A stretch of DNA of 64,000 nucleotides, taken from positions 124,001 to 188,000 of the forward strand of contig NZ_CP051488.1 of NCBI RefSeq assembly GCF_014490785.1. Direction: 5' to 3'. The notes below the pieces were generated by a model that ran no database searches, was not told the DNA's origin, and saw only the letters and a program-made list of their open reading frames with translations. The position numbers were made by a program, and so were the translations under genes. The stretch comes from Kosakonia sp. SMBL-WEM22 (GTDB lineage Bacteria; Pseudomonadota; Gammaproteobacteria; Enterobacterales; Enterobacteriaceae). Below are positions 53,364 through 61,487 of the stretch, in pieces; within the stretch, counting starts at the first letter, position 1, and each line of letters begins with the position of its first letter.

Positions 53364-55622
53364 ATGACTAACAGGATATCCGTTAATGTTAAAGAAGGTG
53401 AGACGCTTCACTTCTGGCGAATGGAAGGAGAAGAAGCCATATCAGAGCCTTTTGCCTGGACACTTACCCTACTTAGTGAAAATGCGCAAATAGATCGCAG
53501 TAAACTGCTAAGTCAGCCCGTCACTATTACCATTCCAACGCAGAACGTGATGGTTCCTCGTTATCTTAACGGCAAAGTAACCTCTGCCGCCGCCACTCCA
53601 GTTGAACATGACGGTACTCGCTATACGGCGTATACACTGACTGTCGAATCCGATCTCTGGCCTTTAAAGCGTAATCGGGACATGCGGATTTTTCAGGGGC
53701 AAACAGTGCCTGAAATTGTCAAAAAGATCCTCAGTGAGCACAACGTCAAGACCGACGACAAACTGACAGAAGAGTACCGCACCTGGGAGTATTGCGTTCA
53801 GTATCAGGAAAGCTCTCTCGATTTCATCAGGCGTCTGATGGAACAAGAAGGGATAGCTTTCCATTTCCGCCATGATACCGACAGCCACACGCTGGTGCTG
53901 ACTGATGCAGGTTCTGAATTACAGCCCTTCCCTGGCTACGAGGTTATTCCCTATCACCACACGACATCAGGGGGAGTCACGGGCGAGGAAGGTATTAGCC
54001 AGTGGTCCGTGCAGGAGAGCATTACCCCAGGATTATACAGCCTGGATGACTATGACTTCCGCAAACCGAATGCCTGGCTGTTTCAGGCCCGTCAAAACAA
54101 TGTTGCTCCCCAGCCGGGAACCGTAAGCGTCTATGACTGGCCCGGCCGTTTTGTGGACCACAATCATGGTGACAAATACGCCAAAATCCACCAGGAGCGA
54201 TGGCAGGTTGAGCATCAGCAGACATCCGGTACCTCTACCGCCAGCGCTATCGCACCGGGGCATATATTCCAGCTTGAAAACGCCCCATTCCCTGATGGTA
54301 ACAGAAGCTACACCATCATCCGGACTGCCTATCAGTTTGAGGAAAACCCCTACTCGACCTCCGATAGCAGCAAAAGCGAGCATCGGACCGATTTTATCGT
54401 TATCCCGGCCTCTACACCTTTCAGGCCGGAGCAGAAAACGCCGTGGCCAAGAACCTACGGGCCTCAGACGGCCAGGGTCGTGGGGCCAGACGGCGAGAGT
54501 ATATGGACAGACCGTTATGGTCGGGTGAAAGTGAAATTTCACTGGGACAGAGAGTCAAAAGGGGATGACGCCAGCTCATGCTGGATACGAGTTTCCAGCG
54601 CCTGGGCCGGGCAGGGATTTGGGGGCGTACAGATCCCCAGAGTTGGCGATGAAGTCGTAGTAGATTTTATTAACGGTGATCCCGACAGACCGATTATCAC
54701 CGGACGCGTCTACAACGAATCCAGCATGCCCCCCTGGGAGCTTCCTGCTGCTGCCACGGTAATGGGCTTTATGAGCCGCTCAAAAGACGGGAGTCGTGAC
54801 AACGCTAACCATCTTTTGTTTGAAGATAAAGCGGGTGCGGAAAAAGTCGATCTTCATGCTGAAAAAGATATGAATATCACCGTGGAGAACAATAAAACGG
54901 TGGGGATTGATGGTTCCCGAACGACTACGATAAAAGGCGAACAGAAAGACGCTATTACTGGTGCAGCCACGTTTCACTATAAGGATGTCCGCACCACCAC
55001 TGTCGAAAAAGCAGAAAGTACCATTTTCAATAACGGGCAGACGGAAACCATCACAAATGGGCGTACACTGGATATAACCAGCGGTGGCGACACGGTTACC
55101 GTCAAGGGAGAAAGGCATACTACTGTTGAGGGAACAGAGGTTCATCACGTTACCCAAAGGCTCACTGAAAACTACGACAGCGGGCAGGATACAACAATAA
55201 TAGCTGGCGGAAGGACGGATACCGTTGAGGGCGATGTCGTTTACACTATAACCGGTGGTTTTTTCGAGCAAAACGTCAGTGGGAAAGTTGATGTAAGCTC
55301 AGGCGCTGATATAAAAATTAAAAGTACGACTAAAATAACTCTCGACGCACCTCATATAGAGCAGATTGACTCCAACAAAACAAAATGGTCAGACAAAGTT
55401 TCTGATTTCGTCAAAGATCATGCAACCTACAAAATTGTTTCATTCTCCGCATACGGTGCAAACGCTTCTATTAATGGGATAAATTATTCCTGGACTCCGA
55501 TGTCTATTTCAACTTCCTTGACCAGCATCGTTAATGCGCCAATGAACTTTACGAGATCTTTAACAAGGGTTGAAGATTCAATTCAAAATCTCGCTATAAG
55601 CGCCATTCATATGTTTATTTAG
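53364..55622 (+). CDS. vgrG: Type VI secretion spike protein VgrG with a short C-terminal tail
   Basis: The protein has 752 residues. The gp27-like N-terminal region (1-380) holds WEYCVQYQESSLDFIRRLME. The gp5 OB-fold follows, with IWTDRYGRVKVKFHWDRES and GVQIPRVGDEVVVDFINGDP. A beta-helix of Val/Thr/Gly repeats runs from about 500 to 670. About 80 more residues (from about NKTKWSDKVSDFV) do not fit the helix and end in hydrophobic SIQNLAISAIHMFI. It is the only T6SS gene here, so it is an orphan spike. A small membrane-anchored protein gene follows 13 bp later. The composition is AT-richer than the neighbours, which suggests transfer. Confidence 0.93.
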   Translation: MTNRISVNVKEGETLHFWRMEGEEAISEPFAWTLTLLSENAQIDRSKLLSQPVTITIPTQNVMVPRYLNGKVTSAAATPVEHDGTRYTAYTLTVESDLWPLKRNRDMRIFQGQTVPEIVKKILSEHNVKTDDKLTEEYRTWEYCVQYQESSLDFIRRLMEQEGIAFHFRHDTDSHTLVLTDAGSELQPFPGYEVIPYHHTTSGGVTGEEGISQWSVQESITPGLYSLDDYDFRKPNAWLFQARQNNVAPQPGTVSVYDWPGRFVDHNHGDKYAKIHQERWQVEHQQTSGTSTASAIAPGHIFQLENAPFPDGNRSYTIIRTAYQFEENPYSTSDSSKSEHRTDFIVIPASTPFRPEQKTPWPRTYGPQTARVVGPDGESIWTDRYGRVKVKFHWDRESKGDDASSCWIRVSSAWAGQGFGGVQIPRVGDEVVVDFINGDPDRPIITGRVYNESSMPPWELPAAATVMGFMSRSKDGSRDNANHLLFEDKAGAEKVDLHAEKDMNITVENNKTVGIDGSRTTTIKGEQKDAITGAATFHYKDVRTTTVEKAESTIFNNGQTETITNGRTLDITSGGDTVTVKGERHTTVEGTEVHHVTQRLTENYDSGQDTTIIAGGRTDTVEGDVVYTITGGFFEQNVSGKVDVSSGADIKIKSTTKITLDAPHIEQIDSNKTKWSDKVSDFVKDHATYKIVSFSAYGANASINGINYSWTPMSISTSLTSIVNAPMNFTRSLTRVEDSIQNLAISAIHMFI

Positions 55623-55635
55623 AGGTGGTTTTTCG

Positions 55636-56037
55636 ATGGAAATGACTAAGTATTTACATTTTATTCCATGGATACTTGTTGGAATAATGATTTTTTATTC
55701 ATTTAAAGGAATAAAAGTCAATAAAGAAGAGACCACGTTAATTATGCAGTGGAATACCAAAGACAAATGGCAAGGTGACGTGACTGCTGCAACCATCATT
55801 GACTGGAAACAGTTAAATGTCATGCGTAACTTTGACTACTTCTACGAGTTTACGCTGGAGAGCACTATCGGCGGAAAAAAAACGGTACTGAAAGCCGCGG
55901 GCGTTATACCTGTATCGCAAGCCAGGCTCATTAAGAATGGCGCGTCTGTGGTGCTCAAATACAGTCTTAACCCTCCAAAAACTGCCGTTGAATACATCGT
56001 CGATCCTGAGGGACAGCATCACGTCGAGTTACCCTGA
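55636..56037 (+). CDS. Small membrane-anchored protein downstream of vgrG
   Basis: The protein has 133 residues. One N-terminal transmembrane helix (about 7-24, HFIPWILVGIMIFYSF) is followed by a soluble beta-rich domain with FDYFYEFTLESTIGGKK and VVLKYSLNPP, reminiscent of DUF3592 proteins. It starts 13 bp after vgrG and is AT-rich. It could be an immunity or accessory protein of the VgrG locus. No effector gene with a known toxin domain lies between. Confidence 0.65.
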   Translation: MEMTKYLHFIPWILVGIMIFYSFKGIKVNKEETTLIMQWNTKDKWQGDVTAATIIDWKQLNVMRNFDYFYEFTLESTIGGKKTVLKAAGVIPVSQARLIKNGASVVLKYSLNPPKTAVEYIVDPEGQHHVELP

Positions 56038-56084
56038 TATCGGTTGCCCGCAACACGGTAGCCGTCGAATACAGACATAAAAAA

Positions 56085-56110
56085 GAGGCGACAGGAACGC
56101 CTCATTTTTT
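56085..56110. terminator. Bidirectional terminator between the vgrG unit and ghrB
   Basis: GAGGCG and CGCCTC form a 6-bp stem (loop ACAGGAA) with AAAA before and ATTTTTT after. It has T-runs on both strands, serving the two convergent transcripts. Confidence 0.85.
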
Positions 56111-56125
56111 ATTGCCCGATTGACC

Positions 56126-57100
56126 TTAGCGAACGGCCTGCGGGTTAACGCAGTTCTGCTCCACTTTGCCATTCAGCGCATCAATCAGGTTATCGACCGC
56201 GCAGGCCGCCATGTTGTAGCGCGTCTCGTGGGTTGCAGAGCCAATATGCGGCAGCGCCACAACGTTTGGCAGCGACAGCAGCGGTGAGTCCGCTGGCAGT
56301 GGCTCTTGCTCAAAGACATCCAGCCCGGCGGCGTGGATTTCGCCGTTTTGCAGCGCCTCAATCAGCGCCGCTTCATCCACTACCGGCCCGCGCCCGGCAT
56401 TAATAAAGATGGCGGATTTCTTCATCATCGCGAACTGAGTTTTACCAATCAAATGCTGCGTCTCCTCAGTGAGCGGCAGCACGACACAGACAAAATCGGA
56501 CTCCTGCAGCACCGTTTCAAGATCGCAGTGTCGCGCCTGAAAGCGCTCTTCCGCTTCGGCGTGCTCGCGGCGGGCGTGGTAAAGGATCGGCATGCCGAAG
56601 CCACAGTGCGCGCGCTGCGCCAGCGCCAGGCCAATGCGGCCCATACCGACAATGCCCATCGTTTTATGGTGTACATCAATGCCGAACCAGTCCGGTCCGA
56701 TGCTTTTTGTCCACTCGCCCGCTTTGACCCGCTCAGCCACATCCACTACCCGGCGGGCGCTGCTCAGTACCAGCGCCATAATAGTGTCGGCGACAGTTTC
56801 GGTCAGCACGGTTGGTGTGTGCATCAGGGCAATCTTGCGTGCGTTCAGCGCATCCACATCAAAATTGTCATAGCCTACCGAGATGGTGGAGGTGGCGCGC
56901 AGCTGCGGCATCTTCTCCAGCAGCGCGCTGTCCACCGTCTGGCTGGAGCCTAACAGCCCCTGCGCGTTGGCAAACGCTTCGGCGTGTTGCTGCACCGTCT
57001 CCGCTTTCAGGTCGGCAACCCGGGTCACGGTAAAGTGCGTCTCCAGTCGTGCGAGCAGATCATCGGGTAAGGCTTTGTACAGGATGATAGATGGCTTCAT
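56126..57100 (-). CDS. ghrB: 2-ketoacid/2-keto-6-phosphogluconate reductase (GhrB, last gene of kgu operon)
   Basis: D-isomer-specific 2-hydroxyacid dehydrogenase of 324 residues, equal to K-12 GhrB (glyoxylate, hydroxypyruvate and 2-ketogluconate reductase). The NADPH-binding motif GMGRIGLAL lies at 152-160. Catalytic Arg237 (NAGRGPVVDE), Glu266 (FEQEPLP) and His285 (LPHIGSATHE) are intact. Its ATG overlaps the kguT stop by 4 nt. In Pseudomonas the same position is held by KguD, which reduces 2-keto-6-phosphogluconate to 6-phosphogluconate. I infer that this copy does that job. Confidence 0.9.
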   Translation of the reverse strand: MKPSIILYKALPDDLLARLETHFTVTRVADLKAETVQQHAEAFANAQGLLGSSQTVDSALLEKMPQLRATSTISVGYDNFDVDALNARKIALMHTPTVLTETVADTIMALVLSSARRVVDVAERVKAGEWTKSIGPDWFGIDVHHKTMGIVGMGRIGLALAQRAHCGFGMPILYHARREHAEAEERFQARHCDLETVLQESDFVCVVLPLTEETQHLIGKTQFAMMKKSAIFINAGRGPVVDEAALIEALQNGEIHAAGLDVFEQEPLPADSPLLSLPNVVALPHIGSATHETRYNMAACAVDNLIDALNGKVEQNCVNPQAVR

Positions 57101-58389
57101 GCGGTTCTCCCTTGTGACGGTGCGCCTGCCGGAATCTGCTTATTGTTAGCAGGCTTAACAATTAAAGTAAGCCATACAGAGGCGAAAAGCGACACCCCCA
57201 TAAAGATGTAAGATGCGGACGGACTGCCGGTCGCGCCGTTGAGGTAGCCGACAAACCACGAGCCGCAGAAGGAGCCGAGCGCGCCCATACTGTTGATTAA
57301 CGCCATTGCGCCGCCCGCAACGTTGCGCGGTAGCATCTCCGGAATAATCGCGAAGAAGGGGCCATACGGTGCGTACATTGCCGCCCCGGCAATCACCAGC
57401 AGAGTGTAGGAGATCCAGAAGTGGTTCGCGCCCACCGCCCACGAGCCGATAAAGGCGAATGCACCAATCAGCAGCAGCGGCCAGACAAAGAGTTTACGGT
57501 TTTGCAGCTTATCGGAGGCCCAGGAAGCGAGGATCATCGCAATGGTCGCTGCCAGGTAGGGTACGGAAGAGAGCCAGCCCACTTCCACCATGCCGAGGTT
57601 GTCGCCGCCGCTGCGGATAATCGACGGCAGCCACAGCACAAAACCGTACACGCCAATGCTCCAGGCAAAATATTGCAGGCAGAGCAGCACCACATTGCGC
57701 GAGCGGAAGGCTTCGCTGTAGTTGCGAACGGCTTTAATGCCCTGCTGCTCTTTATCAAGCTGCGTTTGCAGCGCGCGTTTCTCATCTTCGCTCAACCACT
57801 TCGCCTGGCTCGGTTTATCTTTTACCAGTACCCACCAGCAGAAGGCCCAGATTACCGCCGGCACGCCTTCGATGATAAACATCTCGCGCCAGCCGAAGGA
57901 CTGGATCAGGTAGCCGGAGACCACCGACATCCACAGCACCGTGACCGGGTTACCGAGGATTAAAAAGGTATTCGCCCGCGAGCGCTCTGATTTGGTAAAC
58001 CAGTTACTGATGTAAATCAGCATCGCCGGCATCACCGCCGCTTCCACCACGCCGAGGATAAAGCGGATGGCGGCCAGCATCGGGATATTACTCACCACGC
58101 CGGTTAATGACGCGCAGGCACCCCACAAAATCAGGCAGATAAAGATCAGTTTGCGCACGCTGCGCCGTTCGGCGTAGACCGCGCCGGGGATCTGGAAGAA
58201 GAAGTAGCCGAGGAAGAAGAGCGCGCCCAGCAGCGAAGAGACGCCTTTGGTGATGCCGAGATCTTCGTTAATCCCGGCCGCGGAGGCGAAACTGAAGTTC
58301 GCGCGATCGAGGTAAGCCAGACTGTAGGTGATAAACACAATCGGCATGATATAGAGCCAGCGTTTGGCTGAGTTGGTGGCGTTGCTCAT
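57097..58389 (-). CDS. kguT: MFS 2-ketogluconate transporter (KguT-like)
   Basis: Major facilitator of the anion:cation symporter family, 430 residues with about twelve membrane helices. The start MSNATNSAKRWLYIMPIVFI gives the typical N-terminus; the extension to 58422 is rejected. The first loop carries LAYLDRANFSFA, typical of ACS carriers for hexuronates, tartrate and 2-ketogluconate. Substrate assignment comes from context: kguE-kguK upstream and a 2-ketoacid reductase downstream with 4-nt overlap. Confidence 0.8.
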   Translation of the reverse strand: MSNATNSAKRWLYIMPIVFITYSLAYLDRANFSFASAAGINEDLGITKGVSSLLGALFFLGYFFFQIPGAVYAERRSVRKLIFICLILWGACASLTGVVSNIPMLAAIRFILGVVEAAVMPAMLIYISNWFTKSERSRANTFLILGNPVTVLWMSVVSGYLIQSFGWREMFIIEGVPAVIWAFCWWVLVKDKPSQAKWLSEDEKRALQTQLDKEQQGIKAVRNYSEAFRSRNVVLLCLQYFAWSIGVYGFVLWLPSIIRSGGDNLGMVEVGWLSSVPYLAATIAMILASWASDKLQNRKLFVWPLLLIGAFAFIGSWAVGANHFWISYTLLVIAGAAMYAPYGPFFAIIPEMLPRNVAGGAMALINSMGALGSFCGSWFVGYLNGATGSPSASYIFMGVSLFASVWLTLIVKPANNKQIPAGAPSQGRTA

Positions 58390-58468
58390 AAGGTTGCCTC
58401 TATGGTTGAGGTTATTTTCCACCTGTCATGTAGGGTACAGGCGGTTTGAGTATCGGCGAAACGGGCGC

Positions 58469-59410
58469 TTACAGCGCGCCTAGCTCCGCGCGGGTGGGCA
58501 ATCCTTCGCTGTCGCCGGGCACCTGGATCGCCCGCGCGCCGATGGCATTGCCCCGGCGCACCGCATCGTGCAGCGTTTTTCCTTCCAGCAGGGCGCTGAT
58601 CACCCCGACGGCAAAACCATCGCCCGCGCCGACGGTATCGACGACGTTCTCGACGATAACCGGCGCAACTGCACCCTGTTCGCCATCGGCGGTTTTAAAC
58701 CACGCGCCGTCAGGGCCGGTTTTGATAATCACCGCCTTCACGCCGCGTTGCAGATAGAAGTCGGCAATTCCTTCCGGCGTCTGCTGCCCGGTAAGGATGA
58801 CGCCCTCTTTCAGCCCCGGCAGCACCCAGTCAGCCTGGAAGGCGAGCGCGTTAAGCTTCTCGACCATCTCCGCTTCGCTCTTCCACAGCACCGGGCGCAG
58901 GTTGGGATCAAACGACAGGGTTTTGCCCTGGGATTTCATCGCCTTCGCCGCATGCTCAAGCAGGGCGTAAGAGGTGGTGGAGATCGCCGCCGCCACGCCG
59001 CTCATATGCAGATGGCGCGCGTCGCTGAACAGCGCGGCGTTAAAATCCTCCGGCGAAAGGTGGCTGGCAGCGGAGCCCTTGCGGAAATACTCCACGGTGG
59101 GATCGGTTCCATCATCACACTTCGATTTCAGCTGAAAGCCGGTCGGGTAGCGGGTATCCAGCGTCACGCCGGAGGTATCAATCCCCTCTTTGCGCAGCGT
59201 ATTAAGGATAAAGCGGCCAAAGCTGTCATCGCCGACGCGGCTCACCCAGCTCACTTTCAGCCCCAGACGCGCAAGACCGGTGGCAACGTTTAATTCGGCA
59301 CCGGCCGCGCGTTTAATAAAGTGCCCGGCCTCGGCGAGATCGCCGGTTTCGGTGGCGACAAACATCGCCATCGCTTCGCCAAGGGTGATGACATCCAGCG
59401 CGTTATGCAT
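58469..59410 (-). CDS. kguK: 2-ketogluconokinase (PfkB family)
   Basis: Ribokinase/PfkB sugar kinase of 313 residues from ATG 59410, preceded by GGAG and overlapping the kguE stop by 8 nt. LDVITLGEAMAMFVATETGD is the N-terminus, and VDTVGAGDGFAVGVI carries the catalytic Asp and anion hole. SFDPNLRP is also typical. It probably phosphorylates 2-ketogluconate to 2-keto-6-phosphogluconate. A 2-keto-3-deoxygluconate kinase (KdgK) is the main alternative; the operon context favours KguK. Confidence 0.8.
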   Translation of the reverse strand: MHNALDVITLGEAMAMFVATETGDLAEAGHFIKRAAGAELNVATGLARLGLKVSWVSRVGDDSFGRFILNTLRKEGIDTSGVTLDTRYPTGFQLKSKCDDGTDPTVEYFRKGSAASHLSPEDFNAALFSDARHLHMSGVAAAISTTSYALLEHAAKAMKSQGKTLSFDPNLRPVLWKSEAEMVEKLNALAFQADWVLPGLKEGVILTGQQTPEGIADFYLQRGVKAVIIKTGPDGAWFKTADGEQGAVAPVIVENVVDTVGAGDGFAVGVISALLEGKTLHDAVRRGNAIGARAIQVPGDSEGLPTRAELGAL

Positions 59411-60164
59411 GGCTGAACTCCTTACGCAGCAGAGAGACATAGTGGCGGGTGACGGCGGTCAAATCATCGCCCTCAAGCGGAAACTCGATACCGCGCGGTA
59501 CATCGGCAGGCAGTGCGTCGAGCAGCGCCAGCCAGCGCGGGTTTTCGCCATTCGGTGGTGTTGCGCGGTGTTTATTGCCTACGTGCTCAACGGCTTTAAC
59601 GTGCACATAGCTCACGGCGGGCGCGAGCTGGCGTGCGGCCTCTTCCGGCTCATCGCCAACCCACAGCCAGTTGCCGGTATCAAAGGTGAGCGTGACGGGG
59701 AGGTGCGCGGTGTGGCAGGCGGCTTTAAAGCGCAGCATCGGCGCGAGCTTGCCGCACTCGGTTTGATCGTTTTCCACTACCAGCGGCACATCGCTTGCCG
59801 CCAGCCAGCCGCGCAGCGTCTCCAGCACGGCGTTATCTTTGAAATGACCCAGTGAGACCTTCAGCCACAGCGCTTTCAGCGTGCGGGCCTCTTCCAGCAG
59901 GGCAGGCAGGCGCGGGTTCAGGGTGCCATCTTGCAGGCAGAGCGGTTCCGGCGCGGAGTAGCAGACCAGCAGGTTGTGCATATCAATCGCGAAGGCCAGC
60001 GACGGCAGGTGCGACAACTCTTCGTCGTTCAGCTGTTCGCGGCGAATCTCCACGCCGTCGGCACCGGCATCGGCAATGATCGGCAGCGTACCGACCTGGC
60101 CGCCCAGCGCCGCCACCTGGTCATGACCATAGGCGGCGGTAACAACAATAATTTTTCTTTCCAT
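59403..60164 (-). CDS. kguE: Sugar phosphate isomerase/epimerase family protein (KguE-like)
   Basis: TIM-barrel AP-endonuclease-2-like protein of 253 residues. Metal-site motifs are ADGVEIRREQLN, LVVENDQTECG and TLTFDTGNWLWVGD, with YVHVKAVE near the C-terminus. It is the first gene of the kgu operon, and its stop overlaps kguK. The exact reaction of KguE is not established; it is called a putative epimerase in Pseudomonas. The promoter and operator lie in the 114-bp gap upstream. Confidence 0.78.
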   Translation of the reverse strand: MERKIIVVTAAYGHDQVAALGGQVGTLPIIADAGADGVEIRREQLNDEELSHLPSLAFAIDMHNLLVCYSAPEPLCLQDGTLNPRLPALLEEARTLKALWLKVSLGHFKDNAVLETLRGWLAASDVPLVVENDQTECGKLAPMLRFKAACHTAHLPVTLTFDTGNWLWVGDEPEEAARQLAPAVSYVHVKAVEHVGNKHRATPPNGENPRWLALLDALPADVPRGIEFPLEGDDLTAVTRHYVSLLRKEFSHA

Positions 60165-60214
60165 CTTCCGGTTCCCCGATAACGGCAGGGTGATTAGCTT
60201 CCATTAACGCTAGA

Positions 60215-60228
60215 TGGAACCGGTTCCA
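60215..60228. promoter_or_regulatory. PtxS-like operator palindrome
   Basis: TGGAACCGGTTCCA is a perfect 14-bp palindrome with the central CG typical of LacI-family operators. As I recall, the Pseudomonas PtxS operator is TGAAACCGGTTTCA, so this differs at one symmetric pair of positions. It lies 51 bp upstream of kguE, between the repressor gene and the operon. Confidence 0.75.
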
Positions 60229-60252
60229 AAGAAAAGTTCACTATGTCGAATT

Positions 60253-60268
60253 TATGATCGACATCACG
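60253..60268. promoter_or_regulatory. CRP-like site upstream of kguE
   Basis: TATGA-TCGACA-TCACG matches TGTGA-N6-TCACA at eight of ten positions. It sits about 25 bp farther upstream than the operator, a usual place for activation. The overlapping ATGTCGA...TCGACAT repeat (60243-60264) could be part of it or a separate site. Confidence 0.45.
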
Positions 60269-60278
60269 AAGGGGAGAA

Positions 60279-61295
60279 TTAACGCGATGTCGAGCCGCGC
60301 ACGATCAGTTCGCCGGAGAAAACCCGCTCGTGAACCGTGTCGCTGTGGCCCTCAATGCGGCGCACCACCTGCTCGACGGCGGCAAAACCGATCTGCCAGG
60401 TCGGTTGTTTGAGGGTGGTAATGCCGACGCCCGCCAGCTCTGCCCACTCCAGCTCATCAAAGCCGAGCAGGCCAATATCGCTGCCCCAGTTCAGGCCAAT
60501 ACGCTTTAGGGATCGCGCCACCTGTAGGGTCAACGCGCCGTTGGCGGAGATCACCGCTTTGCGCATGCCGCGATGGCGGGCGTGGAACTGGCGCAGATTG
60601 TTATCCAGCTGCGCTGCTTCGTGCAGCACCACTTCCGCATCTTCCGCCACTACGCCGGGGTAGCGGGCAAGGGTAGTGTGAAAAGCGTTTAGCCTTTCGC
60701 GGCGAGTGTTGACGGTGCCGAGCGGCTCGCTGAGAAAGAGCAGGGCTTCAAAACCCTGTTCAATCAGATGTTCAGTGGCGGTAGTTGCGGCCTGGGTGTT
60801 ATCCAGCCCGACGACATCGCAGGCGAAATCGGGGATTTTGCGGTCAATCAGCACCATCGGCAGGGAGGATTGTTGCAGGCGGTTTAGTCCCTCTTCGCGC
60901 ATGCCCACGGCATTCACCACAATCCCCTCCACCTGGTAGCTGCGCAGCAGGTCAAGGTAGTGCAGCTCCTGATCGACTTCGTTATTGGTGTTACAGACCA
61001 GTGGCGTAAACCCCTTTTCGCGGCAGGCGGCTTCGATACCGCTCAGCACGTGCACGGAGTAGGGGTTGGTGATGTCGGCGATAATCAGCCCAATCAGCCG
61101 GGTGCGCCCGCGCTTAAGGCCGCGCGCCATCAGGCTGGGGCGGTAATCAAGTGCGGCGATGGCCTGCTCAATGCGCGCCAGCAGGGCATCGGAAAGAAGA
61201 TGTTTTTCACCGTTGAGATAGCGTGAAATACTGGTTTTTCCGGTGTTGGCCGCTTTCGCCACATCGCTGATGGTTGGGCGCGTCATTTTCGCCAT
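60279..61295 (-). CDS. ptxS: LacI-family repressor of the kgu operon (PtxS-like)
   Basis: The protein has 338 residues from ATG 61295, preceded by GGGAAGCAACA; the extension to 61355 is rejected. The N-terminal LacI helix-turn-helix is TISDVAKAANTGKTSISRYL. The hinge PSLMARGLKRGRTRLIGLII precedes a periplasmic-binding-protein-like effector domain. It lies upstream of kguE in the same direction, with a palindromic operator in between. The name follows Pseudomonas ptxS-kguEKTD by context; 2-ketogluconate as effector is inferred. Confidence 0.8.
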   Translation of the reverse strand: MAKMTRPTISDVAKAANTGKTSISRYLNGEKHLLSDALLARIEQAIAALDYRPSLMARGLKRGRTRLIGLIIADITNPYSVHVLSGIEAACREKGFTPLVCNTNNEVDQELHYLDLLRSYQVEGIVVNAVGMREEGLNRLQQSSLPMVLIDRKIPDFACDVVGLDNTQAATTATEHLIEQGFEALLFLSEPLGTVNTRRERLNAFHTTLARYPGVVAEDAEVVLHEAAQLDNNLRQFHARHRGMRKAVISANGALTLQVARSLKRIGLNWGSDIGLLGFDELEWAELAGVGITTLKQPTWQIGFAAVEQVVRRIEGHSDTVHERVFSGELIVRGSTSR

Positions 61296-61487
61296 TGTTG
61301 CTTCCCTCGCCGTAACTGGTTGCCCACACCTTAGCGCGAAATCGCGGGCAATCAAGCACTAACCTGCGCTTATCACCCGCCGCGCGGCGGTAATGACGTT
61401 TAATTCTTTGCCAAACGCGCTTCGCCGTGGATGATAGAGCGCAAACAACACATCCGACACCACCTGCAAGCTATTCAGGAGCGCGCT

